Source: Drechslerella dactyloides
Lineage: Eukaryota; Ascomycota; Orbiliomycetes; Orbiliales; Orbiliaceae
Length of the DNA stretch: 64,000 bases
Direction: 5' to 3'
Assembly (NCBI GenBank): GCA_020064725.1
Contig: JAGTWJ010000019.1
Coordinates: 4,998,501-5,062,500, forward strand
Below, in pieces: positions 35,617-46,158 of this stretch (position 1 is the stretch's first letter; each line of letters opens with the position of its first letter). Both the position numbers and the translations under genes were made by a program. The notes under the pieces are model-generated. The model saw nothing but the letters and a program-made list of their open reading frames with translations, ran no database searches and was not told the origin of the DNA.

Positions 35617-36497
35617 GTTGCCTTATTGCAGCCCTGAACTCTTGGCCAAACTTGATGCACACTGGTTCCAAAATAAAGATACCAATAGATCTATAGACCC
35701 GGTTTATCAGAATACTATAACGCTCTCGAAATCCGAGTAAGCACTTGTGCAGCGATCAGAAAACCCAACCCCGCATGCAGTACAAAGTAGAACTATCTAG
35801 TAGTAGCTTAACTTATGTCGCGGCGGAGCCTCCATCGCACTTCAGGAAGCTCATCTGAGCCGTGCTCCAATTGGTCCGATTCGTACAGTCCCTGAGATCG
35901 CACACATCGGAACGCTTCTGCGAGATCTCGTTTCGATAGTACCTTCGATCCCACCGGCTAGCGCCACCGTCCACAGATCGAGCTTTTCGTCAGACTGTTT
36001 CCCTCCGCCGGACGATCCCCGCATCAGTGACAATAGCTAAAATTAAGGTATCCAATCATCGTGAGAGGGGTGTGGAGGGCTCGGGCCGGATAGGAACCAT
36101 TGCACCACGTCACTCTTTAGCAAGGGCCTATATCAAAAGACTCCTAAGATGAGTTTAAAATTTCTTGATTTCGTCCGATGTATGAATTTCTAGATGAAAT
36201 TTAAGCTTGCTTAACTTTCCTCTCTGCTCCCACTCCCACTTCTAATTAAAGATCCAGTTTGCCACCTACTTACTTTAATCTACCCCAAGCGGTCACTCCA
36301 CTCCCACTTTTGCGCCCTTGGCTCGTTGACTTGAACAAAATATGCTATCGACCTCATCCCCGGAACACAATATAAAGTCCAATTGAGACAGTGCTCACTC
36401 TGAGTGCGACATTGGCAGCAGCATACCAGATGATCTAGTCATTCATTATTTATTCATTTGGTCTATTCCTGTCTACAAAAGTGATGACCAAGGCTCG
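35617..36497. other. Intergenic region
   Basis: 0.9 kb between the peroxiredoxin stop and the F-box gene. A TATA-like tataaa at 36371-36376 precedes the F-box gene by about 120 bases. No other gene seen. Confidence 0.5.
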
Positions 36498-37460
36498 ATG
36501 CCCGAGTGCGCTCGGTCTATAATTAATCGCAAGGGGGGACATCCCTGGAGTTACTCGAACTCCAAATCTCTGAAATCTATAGTAAAGCGAAACTGCTTCG
36601 TCAAAACCATGGGTCTCCATACAGATGCGCACAGGCCAGCTGTATCGCCACAGCAAGAATCGAATTCAACCGGCACCACCCACCTCGTCGACATTCCCAC
36701 GGAGCTCATCCTCCTCATCCTCTCAAGTGTCCACTGGTCGGACTATTACTCAGTATGCGGCACCTCGAAGGAGCTCCAGACCCTCGCCAATATCCCCGGA
36801 TCCCTTTCTGCATCGCGGTATGGGCATCTCTTTTCGATCCCGCCCCGTATACTCCTCACCAGACAAACAGATCGGCCGTTCAAAATCCACCAACTCTTTT
36901 CGTGTGCTTCTTCTCGAGAAGGAAAGCCTTATTACAGGATTTCGATCCCGGCAACTGCTGAATCCACATCTTCAGCAGGCACAAGGATTATACCGCTAGC
37001 CACCTCGCCGTTTCGGAACGACTCGTTTAGCCATCCGGAGTGCCACAAGACCGTGGTTAGTTGGATGCACGTTGATGCTGCCAGGGCTGTCAATGCAGAC
37101 GACATGATCGATAAAGCCGAGCCGCGGGCGCATCAGCTTGTTCTGCACCGTGGCGCATTATACGTCAACAACTTGATCGTTGGGACCGGTCGCAGAAATT
37201 ACGATGGCCAGGGGTATGATTCAGCGTTCACATCCCGTTATGGACGTGACGCCGACGATGACGGCAGAGACCTGTACCCGACGTACATTACCGTGAAGGA
37301 CGTATTCGACGCTTTCGACAGAGACCACCCATATCTCAGACAGAGGAGGGGAGGGAACGTGACGATTGTCGGATTCCAGCATGTATTCCACCCGAACGCG
37401 GGGACTCGGGGAGGGAGCCATTTTGAGGTGAGGTGGGTGTGGATTGCTGATGGCAGATGA
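36498..37460 (+). CDS. F-box-like protein
   Basis: Single exon, 320 residues from the first ATG at 36498, or 283 residues from ATG 36609 (residue 38). The second start puts the F-box nearer the N-terminus and may be the true one. The F-box is at about residues 62-97, with LVDIPTELILLILSSV as the core pattern and the expected hydrophobic spacing afterwards. It would bind Skp1 in an SCF ubiquitin ligase. The remaining 220 residues show no repeats that I recognise (no WD or LRR), so the target is unknown. The C-terminal part is polar and ends in a beta-rich stretch (VTIVGFQHVFHP, HFEVRWVWIADG). Confidence 0.75.
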   Translation: MPECARSIINRKGGHPWSYSNSKSLKSIVKRNCFVKTMGLHTDAHRPAVSPQQESNSTGTTHLVDIPTELILLILSSVHWSDYYSVCGTSKELQTLANIPGSLSASRYGHLFSIPPRILLTRQTDRPFKIHQLFSCASSREGKPYYRISIPATAESTSSAGTRIIPLATSPFRNDSFSHPECHKTVVSWMHVDAARAVNADDMIDKAEPRAHQLVLHRGALYVNNLIVGTGRRNYDGQGYDSAFTSRYGRDADDDGRDLYPTYITVKDVFDAFDRDHPYLRQRRGGNVTIVGFQHVFHPNAGTRGGSHFEVRWVWIADGR

Positions 37461-37775
37461 CTGAAGACGTAGTCAGCCAGGGGCCTCATGTATGTAGAAT
37501 TGGCCCCAGGATGAATTCGACCGGTCGGATAGGATATATATCATGATAGTAATTGCTATTGTACTGTTATAGAAAGCCATATCGTCAGAGGTAGTTCGTT
37601 GACCGAGAGCTCAGCGATGCACGCCGTCGCACTACGGACGGATATGGATAGATCCCCAAGATCGGGATGCAGGCCTGTGCTTACCTGAACGGGCTTGTCT
37701 GGCCAGAGACAAGCGATTCCTGCCTCGAATGAAAGCTCCTCCAACCAACTCCCCGACAGCCAGTCGAGTCTCCTA
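37461..37775. other. Convergent 3' intergenic
   Basis: About 315 bases between the F-box gene and the hypothetical minus-strand gene; contains an AT-rich stretch near 37533-37570. Nothing else seen. Confidence 0.5.
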
Positions 37776-38210
37776 TCACGAAAGGATCTTGACGCTGTTC
37801 TGGCCGAACAGCGATCCTTTGCCCGACAGAATCCTCTTCACGTCTCGCAGCATTGCGCGCTCGACTTTGACTTCCTCGGCCTTCTGCGCCTCAACACAAA
37901 GCGGCGATGTGTCTAAATCTGTCTCTTTGTCCTGGCCATTGCTGTCTTCATCGTTGCTTGGTCTCGATAATGTTGGACTTGTCACCGTCGTCGCGTCACT
38001 TGTCGGGCTGTCGACCAGGTCCAGTTGTAGTTTCCCGACAAGAAGGTGAGTGTCGACGTCTTCGTCGACCCATTCGTGCTGATACTGCGCGGTGAAGGCA
38101 AGCCACTCGCGCACTCTGGCCCTGTCGCTCTTCCTCTTGAGCTTCTCTGCCTCTCGCTTACGATAACTCTGTTTTACTGCGACAAAAGGGTAGACCAGGT
38201 AGGAACCCAT
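37776..38210 (-). CDS. Hypothetical small charged protein
   Basis: Uninterrupted frame of 144 codons on the minus strand. The N-terminal 40 residues are basic and helical (KREAEKLKRKSDRARVREW), followed by an acidic Ser/Thr/Asp-rich middle and a short basic C-terminal helix (VERAMLRDVKRIL). No family recognised, no signal peptide, no membrane segment. The biased composition and absence of stops look like coding sequence. Introns or a further upstream exon cannot be excluded. Moderate to low confidence. Confidence 0.45.
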   Translation of the reverse strand: MGSYLVYPFVAVKQSYRKREAEKLKRKSDRARVREWLAFTAQYQHEWVDEDVDTHLLVGKLQLDLVDSPTSDATTVTSPTLSRPSNDEDSNGQDKETDLDTSPLCVEAQKAEEVKVERAMLRDVKRILSGKGSLFGQNSVKILS

Positions 38211-39813
38211 GTTGTGGTCAAAGCTCTCCAGATGCGAACCAAACAGTTGACTCCTTGATAAGAGGTGCGCAAAAGGGGGGTGTTACTGAACAGCAGGATG
38301 TTTGGGGGACAAAAGCTACGGTGAGCGCACGCCTTCTTAATATTGTCTTTATATGATCAATGATCGTGATGGTGGGAAAATAAAAGACAAAGGCTGGACA
38401 AGCCATGGGGAGGGGGGCGTTCGGGCTTTTCTCTGCTTTCCGATCGCAGACGCATTCTTTCCAACGGAATTAACCAAGCACATCGTGACGATGGCATTCC
38501 CGCCAGTAACTGTGATTCTCTTGCATGATGTTAGGCCCCGGCTGGTCGCGCAAGCGACACAAAAGGGAATGGCGGCCAATCAAGCGGTCTCGTGGCCACA
38601 CACATTGCATGTCTCGCAAGCGATTTGCGGCTGAGTCGCTGTGGCTGTTCTGCTCAGCTGAGGGGTTCATTTAACAGGGAATGAGTTCCTAGCGAAGACG
38701 TCATATGTGGGAGACAGGAGTGCAATCCAACGAACAATCGAGAAGGCGTATAGAAAGCAACTTAAAGGTCGTAATGTTAAAGATTTCGTAGCTTGCTTGC
38801 GCTTAACGTAGACAAGCTTGATCCGGATAGCTCGTTCAAGCTCGGTTAGACGGAATCTTATCTAGGCGCATGCACCGTGACAGCTGTCCACGTACATGAC
38901 ATGTGCAGTTCCATTCATGGATCGATGTTGGTGAAGTCCGACGGGGCGAGGAGGTATAACATAGTACATGGACCATAATTACAATGGCAGGAAATTATTT
39001 GGATCGCCTGAGTTTTCCGGTAATATGGTCCGTGAGATTGTGGGCTGATAAGATTTACTATTTATATTGTAATATACTTCAACAGCAGGGACCGACATGA
39101 TTCGAGCATCTCAACTATAGTCTAGCCTCCAGTGGCAACAGGTGAAATTTCGAGGGCTGGAAAACATGTACATGCATCGCACTATAAATATTTTTCAAGC
39201 GGAGAGGTTGGATAAATTCATCCCAGATCAAACTGCGTGTGTATAAATTTGGCTACAGACGAACAGGATCCTAGAACAATTACGAACTTAAGACCCCGAG
39301 TAGAAAAGCCGCTGCAACGCCGGCGATTTTATTCATCAAAAACTATCCAAATATGACATATCTTTCGCCTTACAAAGATAAATCCAACTATATATTTACC
39401 GATAGTCCATGGAATCGGACGAGATCCATCAATTAAGAAGCTTAATTTGTAACCCCCCCGACATGTGCAAGTTTCTTAAATTCAACCCGCCACAATATAT
39501 AGTATAGAGCTACTAAGCAAGATATGATCTCCTCCAAGGACCGGCCAACAAGTAGATATTGATTATCGCCGATAAAGCAAGGTACACATATCCAGAAACG
39601 GGGTAAAATTTTCCTCGTATCGAAGTTAAAGGACGGTTATGTTGCATTCGATGCGTGCTATTGTTCTATCCTCCGGCATCTCCAATCCAATTAATTCGTA
39701 TATATGTACAAATTTAGAACTTTTCCTCAATTCCAAGTCTTCATGTGATTGTCTAGCGCCGGATCCTCGATCAAGCCCATATTCAGTGGCAATTAAAATG
39801 GCCTTTGGTCGAT
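38211..39813. other. Intergenic region
   Basis: 1.6 kb with no supported gene. The part from about 38640 to 39620 has no open frame of 60 codons and is AT-rich with many TpA steps (for example 39340-39420), so it could be a decayed repeat. Confidence 0.5.
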
Positions 39814-40465
39814 TTAACACCTGTTACCGTCAAAACGGACGACAACGTTGTAGTTCTCATTCGCGAAGAATTGTCCCTTGATAGAGTTGACATTCGGCCG
39901 AATGGAGCATTCGTTCAAGATAGCCTCCGCGCCATCCGCAACCGTGTTGCACGGGATATTGATCTCGTAGTTGTTCTATTGAAACGGAAGAGCGGCCGTG
40001 TCAGAATGGGAAAATCTAATAGGCCGTCTAATGGGTCACTTACATCGTTGCACAAGAAAATTGCAGCTTTATTCGAGCAGCTGACACGCTCGCAGGTTCT
40101 CGGACCTGCACCCGCATGGCAACTATTGAATCAAGACCCGCACGTTAGCTACATGTCCGAATAGAATAGATTTGGTGAGGAGGGGGGTGAAATCTAAAAT
40201 CATAGTTCACACGGCCAATATAGGAGGATATTACGGCCATCATGCTCTGGTTCAAGGCAATATTTTAGTTTACTTACTTGCCACCATGTCTCCTCAGATA
40301 GGGAATTCCCTCGGTTTGAATAACCAGAGGCTCGGCATAGCTCCCTTCAACCTGATTGCAAATTGGCCCACCCCTCCAGCCACGAGCCTCCAGCTTGACA
40401 GCTGCAGCTGAGACGCAGCTGAAGAGAGCAACGGAGCTCAAAGTAATCATAGCCGAAACCTTCAT
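39814..40465 (-). CDS. Small secreted eight-cysteine protein
   Basis: Three exons on the minus strand: 40465-40278, 40122-40044 and 39975-39814, giving 142 residues. Donors are GTAAGT and GTAAGT; acceptors both CAATAG. The start is the ATG at 40465, which opens a clean signal peptide (SSVALFSCVSAAA, cleavage near residue 21), although an in-frame ATG lies 16 codons upstream. The mature part has eight cysteines, at about residues 36, 64, 73, 78, 87, 98, 112 and 142, so four disulphides are likely. The stretch after the second cysteine is Gly-rich and the final third is Asn-rich. I cannot place it in a named family. It has its own TATA box. Secreted effector-like or antimicrobial roles are possible but not shown. 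Confidence 0.8.
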
Positions 40466-40630
40466 TTTGACGAGTATCAAGATTGTGCGAATAACTTCTG
40501 TTGAGAAATTCAAGATAGTGCGACAAATAGGAATCGCTGTAGAGTATTTTTAATGGGTATAGAGGGATATATTGAAGTTGATATCGAATAATAGTAATAG
40601 CAGACCAACTTTGAGGACGCCAAAGCGTTC

Positions 40631-40638
40631 TTTATATA
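40631..40638 (-). promoter_or_regulatory. TATA box of the eight-cysteine protein gene
   Basis: TATATAAA on the minus strand, about 165 bases before the start codon at 40465. Confidence 0.55.
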
Positions 40639-42450
40639 CATTTCGACCTCTATAACAATGCTTTGCCTTGGAGTGAAGTTCTCAGCAGTACCCCAACCAG
40701 TCCTGAGGTTCTTCGTATTCGTTCGTATTGTTCGTGAAGGTATTGCTACTCTCGACATCAATCTCGCGACGGCAACCTCATTCATTCAAATCACCATGTA
40801 GAGCTAGGGCCAAGGCTTTTGGATACATTCGTTCGTATAGATCCCTCCAAGACCCTGGAAAATTCCATGGCCAATTCCAGGCGTTTAGCCCAGGCGTCTA
40901 TTGCAACCTCCCGTTTCCGCAACATGATATTGTTACGAACATAAAGATAAATTTACGGAACTTCATTCCGAAATTCTGTTAATGACTCGATTGATATCTA
41001 GTTAGCGAGGAATTCCTTGTGAGGGTAAAAGCGAGATATTTCTCCCTTGCGCCAGTGAGCTAGGATGCCTACAGCTTGGCAAGAGTAAGGAGGCCCTGAG
41101 CACTTTGAGGCAAAAGCTCAAGCATGTATAACCATGCCAAGCAAACGGTCAAAAGCTTATAATTAGCATGCTCTCTTGCCAATTAGTATGGTGATTTGTT
41201 TGCACCTCGTTTATTCGCAAATACACCAGTGAATCAGGTGTTCTTCGCCATGGCAGTTTCCCGAAGCCAGTAAAATTTACTGGCTTTCCTACAGGCATGC
41301 ATGTCTGGCTCCAGAGGTATTCGTTTTCCAAATATTTTCTTCGTAAACTGCGGCACACGGCTTGATTTCTTTAAACCTCCACAATACGCTGCGATTCTAG
41401 GATTCTCTATTCTCTACGTTCGTTAGTAGGAGCTCTTTGTAGCCTTTTCAATCCATGCTCAGACTGAACCATATAAGACATGGCCGCATTCCACATCACC
41501 CGCACGAGTTCGTGACCCAGGTGTGACAGCGTTAATAGGACTATAAACATGAATACCGGATAGTAGGAACTCGCATATTCGTGAATTCGAATGCATTCGC
41601 ATTGCTGGAAGCAAGAACCTGCAGATACTTATATATAGGTCGAATTTCGTACCGATAGGCCGTGGCCAAGCCGAAGCTTAAGTTGAGTGAACAAGATGCG
41701 CTTACCGCCTACGGTTCGGCAGCCAGGGTGGCCATGTATGCGAAAAATATTCCAGCTTCTCCAAAACGTGTACTCGTATTTGTACCTGCCAAGTTAACGG
41801 CTGGCACTGGCGTGGGTAACGGGTATCGGCATGAGGACTGGAGCAGGGGTAAAAAATGATGGGCAGCGCCACCGTTAGACGGGCCGATTGCACGAACTAT
41901 CGAGCTACCGAAAAGCGATTGGTCTGCACGACCGCGATGACATTCCATTGCAGGCGACTGACTCGAGGAGCTGCGCGTTGGCGATGCTTGTATGACGTCG
42001 CGGGAGGCCAAATGTGTTGAGTGGGGGTCAACTGCCAACCGATGCCAAGCCAGATGGTGTATGAAGGGCAACTTCTCCCTCTATCTTGTACTATCGATCT
42101 ACATGTATACAGTCTCCTGGATCTGGAAGATACACGGAGAAATTGTTGCTATGGGCGACGTCAGGTTTAGATCAGATCTAGGGATCATGTCTATCGCGCG
42201 CGAATATATACCACCAGTTGCACTACAGCTGCTCCCGTACAAATAAACATATATTCCGGCCATAAGTCGGGCTTTACTATAGCTTTGCATTGTTGCCCAC
42301 GGCGCCCTTCACTGCATTCAGCTCCAACGTACGTTCAACTCAAATTTAAAGCGGTCACCGCAACATTCCGTTCCATCACCGGCCACACCGGAAAAAGGTT
42401 CCTGACAATCACCTAATTGCGTACGATACGTTCGGTAACTTTGGACTCAG

Positions 42451-42457
42451 TATAAAA
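42451..42457 (+). promoter_or_regulatory. TATA box of the mannitol-1-phosphate dehydrogenase gene
   Basis: TATAAAA about 190 bases before the start codon at 42642; the pyrimidine- and A-rich leader between them fits a fungal 5' untranslated region. Confidence 0.55.
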
Positions 42458-42641
42458 ACCGCTGACCGCCTGTTTTGGTGCCAAAGATCGACAGATCGCG
42501 ATCAATTGGATCACCTCCAGTACAGTCATTCATCTTCAGAACACTTCTTTTGAGCCCAAGTTTTTTTAGAACCTCCGCTGTTCCGCAGGAATATTCCAGA
42601 GTCAAATCTTAACGACAACTACCGAGGTAGTAAAGAGGGCA

Positions 42642-43877
42642 ATGCCAAACGCTATCCATTTCGGCGCTGGCAGCATCGGCCGCGGGTTCATCGGCCCGTT
42701 GCTAGTAGACTCCGGATATCATGTCACTTTCGCCGACGTGAATGAGGCTCTTATTGACTCTATCAATTCCCACGATCACTACACCGTCCACATTTTATCA
42801 CAAACATCATCTACCACCGAAGTCACCGACTTTTCCGGCATCATCTCGACCTCAGAAGATCTGTTGAATGAATTCCACCAAACGGACTTGATTACCACAT
42901 CCGTTGGTGCTCAAATCCTCCCCAAGATCGCCCCTACTATTGCCAAAGGGCTGAAGAGGCTCTATCGCGAGCGCCCGCAGGCTCTAGTTGATATAGTCGC
43001 TTGCGAGAACGGTGTTGGCGCGTCTGAAATCCTCAGAAAGGAGGTAGCACGCCACTTAAACCAGGATGCCACACCTGAGGAAACTAAGTTTCTCGAAAGA
43101 AATGTTGGTTTCGCAAACTGTTCCGTCGACCGTATCGTTCCACCACTCAACCCGAGCCAGTGGGCTGATGGCGACGGAAACGCCGAAGACCACAATCTCG
43201 ACGTCGGCGTTGAAGACTTTTACGAGTGGGTTGTTGACCAAGACGCGTTGAAGTCAGATCACCACATCCACGGCATGAAGCTTGCTAAGGATTTGCTAGC
43301 ATACGTGGAGCGCAAACTCTTCACTCTGAATACCGCACATGCGACTATCTCATATCTGGGATATCTCAAGGGCTACAAAACTGTCAACGAGGCTATCGAA
43401 GATCCGCAAATTTATAACATTGCCAAAGGTGCCTTACAGGAATCCGGCGCAGCTCTACTTAGAAAGCACACCATATTTTCGGAGGCGGAACATATGAAAT
43501 ATATATCTACCATCATGGACCAGCGGCTAAGGAACCCCAACGTTCAGGACCAGATCACTCGGGTTTGTAGATGCCCGAAGAGGAAACTGAGTCGGGACGA
43601 CAGGTTAGTCGGACCAGCGATGATGGACTATGAATACGGGACGGGAAAGCCAATGAACCTGGTCAAGGCAATCGCTGCGGCATTGTGGTATGACAATACA
43701 GACGACGAAGATGCCCGGGATATCCAGGGCATCGTACAGGATAAAGGTGTGGAAGAAGCTTTTCGGCAGGTCAGTGGATTGCAAAAGGGCGAGCAGAAGG
43801 CGGACGAGCTAGTGGCCGACGTGGTGTCTGCTTATGGAGTTCTGAGGAGCGAGTTGGGAATAGAGCTTCCCAACTAG
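42642..43877 (+). CDS. mpdA: Mannitol-1-phosphate 5-dehydrogenase
   Basis: NAD-dependent enzyme interconverting fructose-6-phosphate and mannitol-1-phosphate in the cytosol, first step of fungal mannitol synthesis. Single exon, 411 residues, slightly longer than the roughly 390 residues usual in Aspergillus. The N-terminal nucleotide motif GAGSIGRGFIG is at residues 8-18, ACEN at 120-123, and the catalytic region YVERKLFTLN at 221-230 with Lys225. The C-terminal part keeps RKLSRDDRLVGPA. Oddities: the usual NTGH after the catalytic strand reads NTAH, and the normally VGR motif before RKL reads VCR. These suggest a divergent or second copy rather than the standard mpdA. The symbol marks the family, not proven orthology. 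Confidence 0.9.
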   Translation: MPNAIHFGAGSIGRGFIGPLLVDSGYHVTFADVNEALIDSINSHDHYTVHILSQTSSTTEVTDFSGIISTSEDLLNEFHQTDLITTSVGAQILPKIAPTIAKGLKRLYRERPQALVDIVACENGVGASEILRKEVARHLNQDATPEETKFLERNVGFANCSVDRIVPPLNPSQWADGDGNAEDHNLDVGVEDFYEWVVDQDALKSDHHIHGMKLAKDLLAYVERKLFTLNTAHATISYLGYLKGYKTVNEAIEDPQIYNIAKGALQESGAALLRKHTIFSEAEHMKYISTIMDQRLRNPNVQDQITRVCRCPKRKLSRDDRLVGPAMMDYEYGTGKPMNLVKAIAAALWYDNTDDEDARDIQGIVQDKGVEEAFRQVSGLQKGEQKADELVADVVSAYGVLRSELGIELPN

Positions 43878-44501
43878 GAATTTGGAGAAGATTTGCAGTT
43901 CCCTTCTCGCCGCGTCTAAATCGAGGTATTTGGTGGTGGCTAACCCATGGGGCCCCGTTCCCAGTGTCGAATCATAACAAGTTGTTGCCGCTAAGAAGCT
44001 GTACGGGATCAAGTCCGGGTGCGGGCTTGGAATGTTTCCAATTCATGATTCCAATATGTCCCTCTAGGAATTTCTAAGTTAATACTATGCGCTGCATTTT
44101 GTCAGATGCAGATATACTTACATACGGATCTTAATTTATAAGTAGTCTTAAGAATCAGGTACTTAGATGTATCGCTCTCAAGAGCACTAAGTACATACTG
44201 ATAGGTCTAACACCCACCAATTGAAAATTATCGCCTTATCGGACTGCACGCCACTCGTACATCAGGCTTATCAACGAAGCGGGCGGGGCTGGATGACTAA
44301 TACAGTCGCGGCATTGAGTTACACAAAAACATCCATTTGTTGGAAATTATTTAAGTCCTGGAACGATAAATCGATATCGAGATCCAATATCCTCAGCAAC
44401 TAGATTTATAATACGATCGTCGATACATAAATACCCGCAGCATCCATCATCATTTCTCGGACATCTAATCGATCCCTCAATTCTTTAATTTGTGTATCAC
44501 C
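43878..44501. other. Intergenic region
   Basis: 0.6 kb between two plus-strand genes, AT-rich towards the right. It holds the epimerase-like gene's promoter. No gene seen. Confidence 0.5.
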
Positions 44502-45869
44502 ATGTCCAGCGTAGGAGCTACTGACGTTCCCATCACCGTCCCGAAATTGAAGGTCTTCCTTACTGGAGGAACTGGATATATGTGTGTAGCTACACTCCCT
44601 TCACTAAACGACCAACCTCAGCCGCATGGCTTGACTAGCCATATACCTGCAAATATAAATATATACTAATGTGATTCCTCAGTGGCGGCGCGGTACTTAC
44701 GGCCCTTCTCCGGAGCCCCGACCTCAGCATTACGACGCTCGTTCGCTCTGAGTCCTACATTGAGACCTTGACTTCTCCCTCCTCAAATCCAAAATTCTTT
44801 TCCGGATCAACTCCAACTTGCGTCCTCGGTTCGCTCTCCGACAGTGATCTGCTCCGAAAACACGCTTCTATCTCTGATATTGTTGTCAACTGTGCTTCTG
44901 CGGACGACGTCACCGCTGTTGATGCCCTCATTGAAGGGCTAGCGGATTCACCCGAAAGCTCAAAAAAGATCTTTATTCACACCTCCGGTACTAGCGGGTT
45001 CGCTACCTGGAACAATGGTGACGAAGGCGGACGCCCGATCTCTGACACTGAAGATTTAGTGAAGTTGATGAAAGAAATGAACGACAAAGAAACATACGGG
45101 CACCGAACTGCTGCCTTGCGGGCCATTGAGCTCGGCAAGTCGAAAAACGTCAAGACCTTTATCATTGTCCCACCCACGATCTGTCAGTATTTTCCTACCC
45201 TCTGAATTACATAAGATACCTTGGTTTCCCAACGCTGACTTCGTTTACATTTACGGGCTATTCGAGTAACAGATGGCGAAACTGCAGCCATCATCCCTCG
45301 TCTATCGGTTCAGATCCCATATATAATTCGCACTGCGATTAAAACCAAGAAAGCGCACTATATAGGCTCAGGCAATGCTGTCTGGTCGAACGTCCACATA
45401 ACTGATCTTACGAAGCTTTACGAGATTGTGCTTCGGTGCGCTTTGAGTGGTGTGGCAAAACATGGGGAAGAAGGTGTCTTCTTTGCCGCAAATGGAGAAC
45501 GAAGTTGGAAAGATATTGCGACTGGAGTCAAGGCTGCCGTAGAAGCAATTCCAGGTTGGCAGGGAGGCGAGATAGCCTTGGAAAGTTGGACCGACGAGGA
45601 GGCGGCGCATGCCCTGTATACGGGTAATGTACAACTCGCCAGGTTGGGTTCAGGATCAAAGTAAGCCCAGACACAAATTTCTAAGAATCGAGTCGAAACA
45701 TCCCAATATTTGAGCAACAAAACTGACCCCACCGTTTAGTGTCATTACATTGCCGACCCGAGGCCTACAACTCGGGTGGAAGCCCGCATTTGGAGAGGAT
45801 GCGGTCATGGAAAGCATGAAGAAGGATGCCGAGATTTTAGACAAGGAAATTAAGAGCGCTCAGCCTTAG
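44502..45869 (+). CDS. Atypical NAD(P)-dependent epimerase/dehydratase-like protein
   Basis: Extended-SDR fold protein of unknown substrate. Four exons: 44502-44581, 44683-45182, 45273-45660 and 45740-45869, giving 365 residues. The cofactor motif TGGTGYIGG is at residues 21-29 and is assembled across the first intron (GTGTGT donor). Expected family strands follow: VVNCAS after the third strand, FIHTSGTSG at the active-site strand and a VPPTIYG segment across intron 2, the usual loop near the substrate site. The Tyr-x3-Lys pair is not intact: the candidate is YGHRT, with Thr in the Lys place. So this may be an atypical SDR with a binding or regulatory role (NmrA-like) or an isomerase using other residues. 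Confidence 0.88.
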
Positions 45870-46158
45870 AGGAACGGCGCAAGATGCTCGTGGACGAAAG
45901 TCATGTACTTCTTACAACACTGGTTCATCCAAATATTATATACAGCGCTGTGCTCGCTCATTCGTCACGTTATAGGCTTATATCGACATGGCGGCTTGTA
46001 GTCGAAGTCGAACGGAAATATATATACTAAGATGACAGTAGACTGTAGGTTGGGGTATCCTGGAATTAAAATTGCAATGTTTGCGAAGACAAAGGAACTG
46101 AAAACATATCCTACCGTAGCGCAGGGAGTGCATCAGTTACGCAAAACTCAGCCTGCTG
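45870..46158. other. Convergent 3' intergenic
   Basis: 289 bases between convergent genes, with an AT-rich stretch at about 45930-46030. Nothing else seen. Confidence 0.5.

Larger units (their letters stand above)
40466..42641. other. Divergent intergenic region
   Basis: 2.2 kb between the secreted protein gene and the mannitol-1-phosphate dehydrogenase gene. TATA boxes occur for both: minus strand at 40631-40638 and plus strand at 42451-42457. Frames within it lack family support. Confidence 0.5.
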
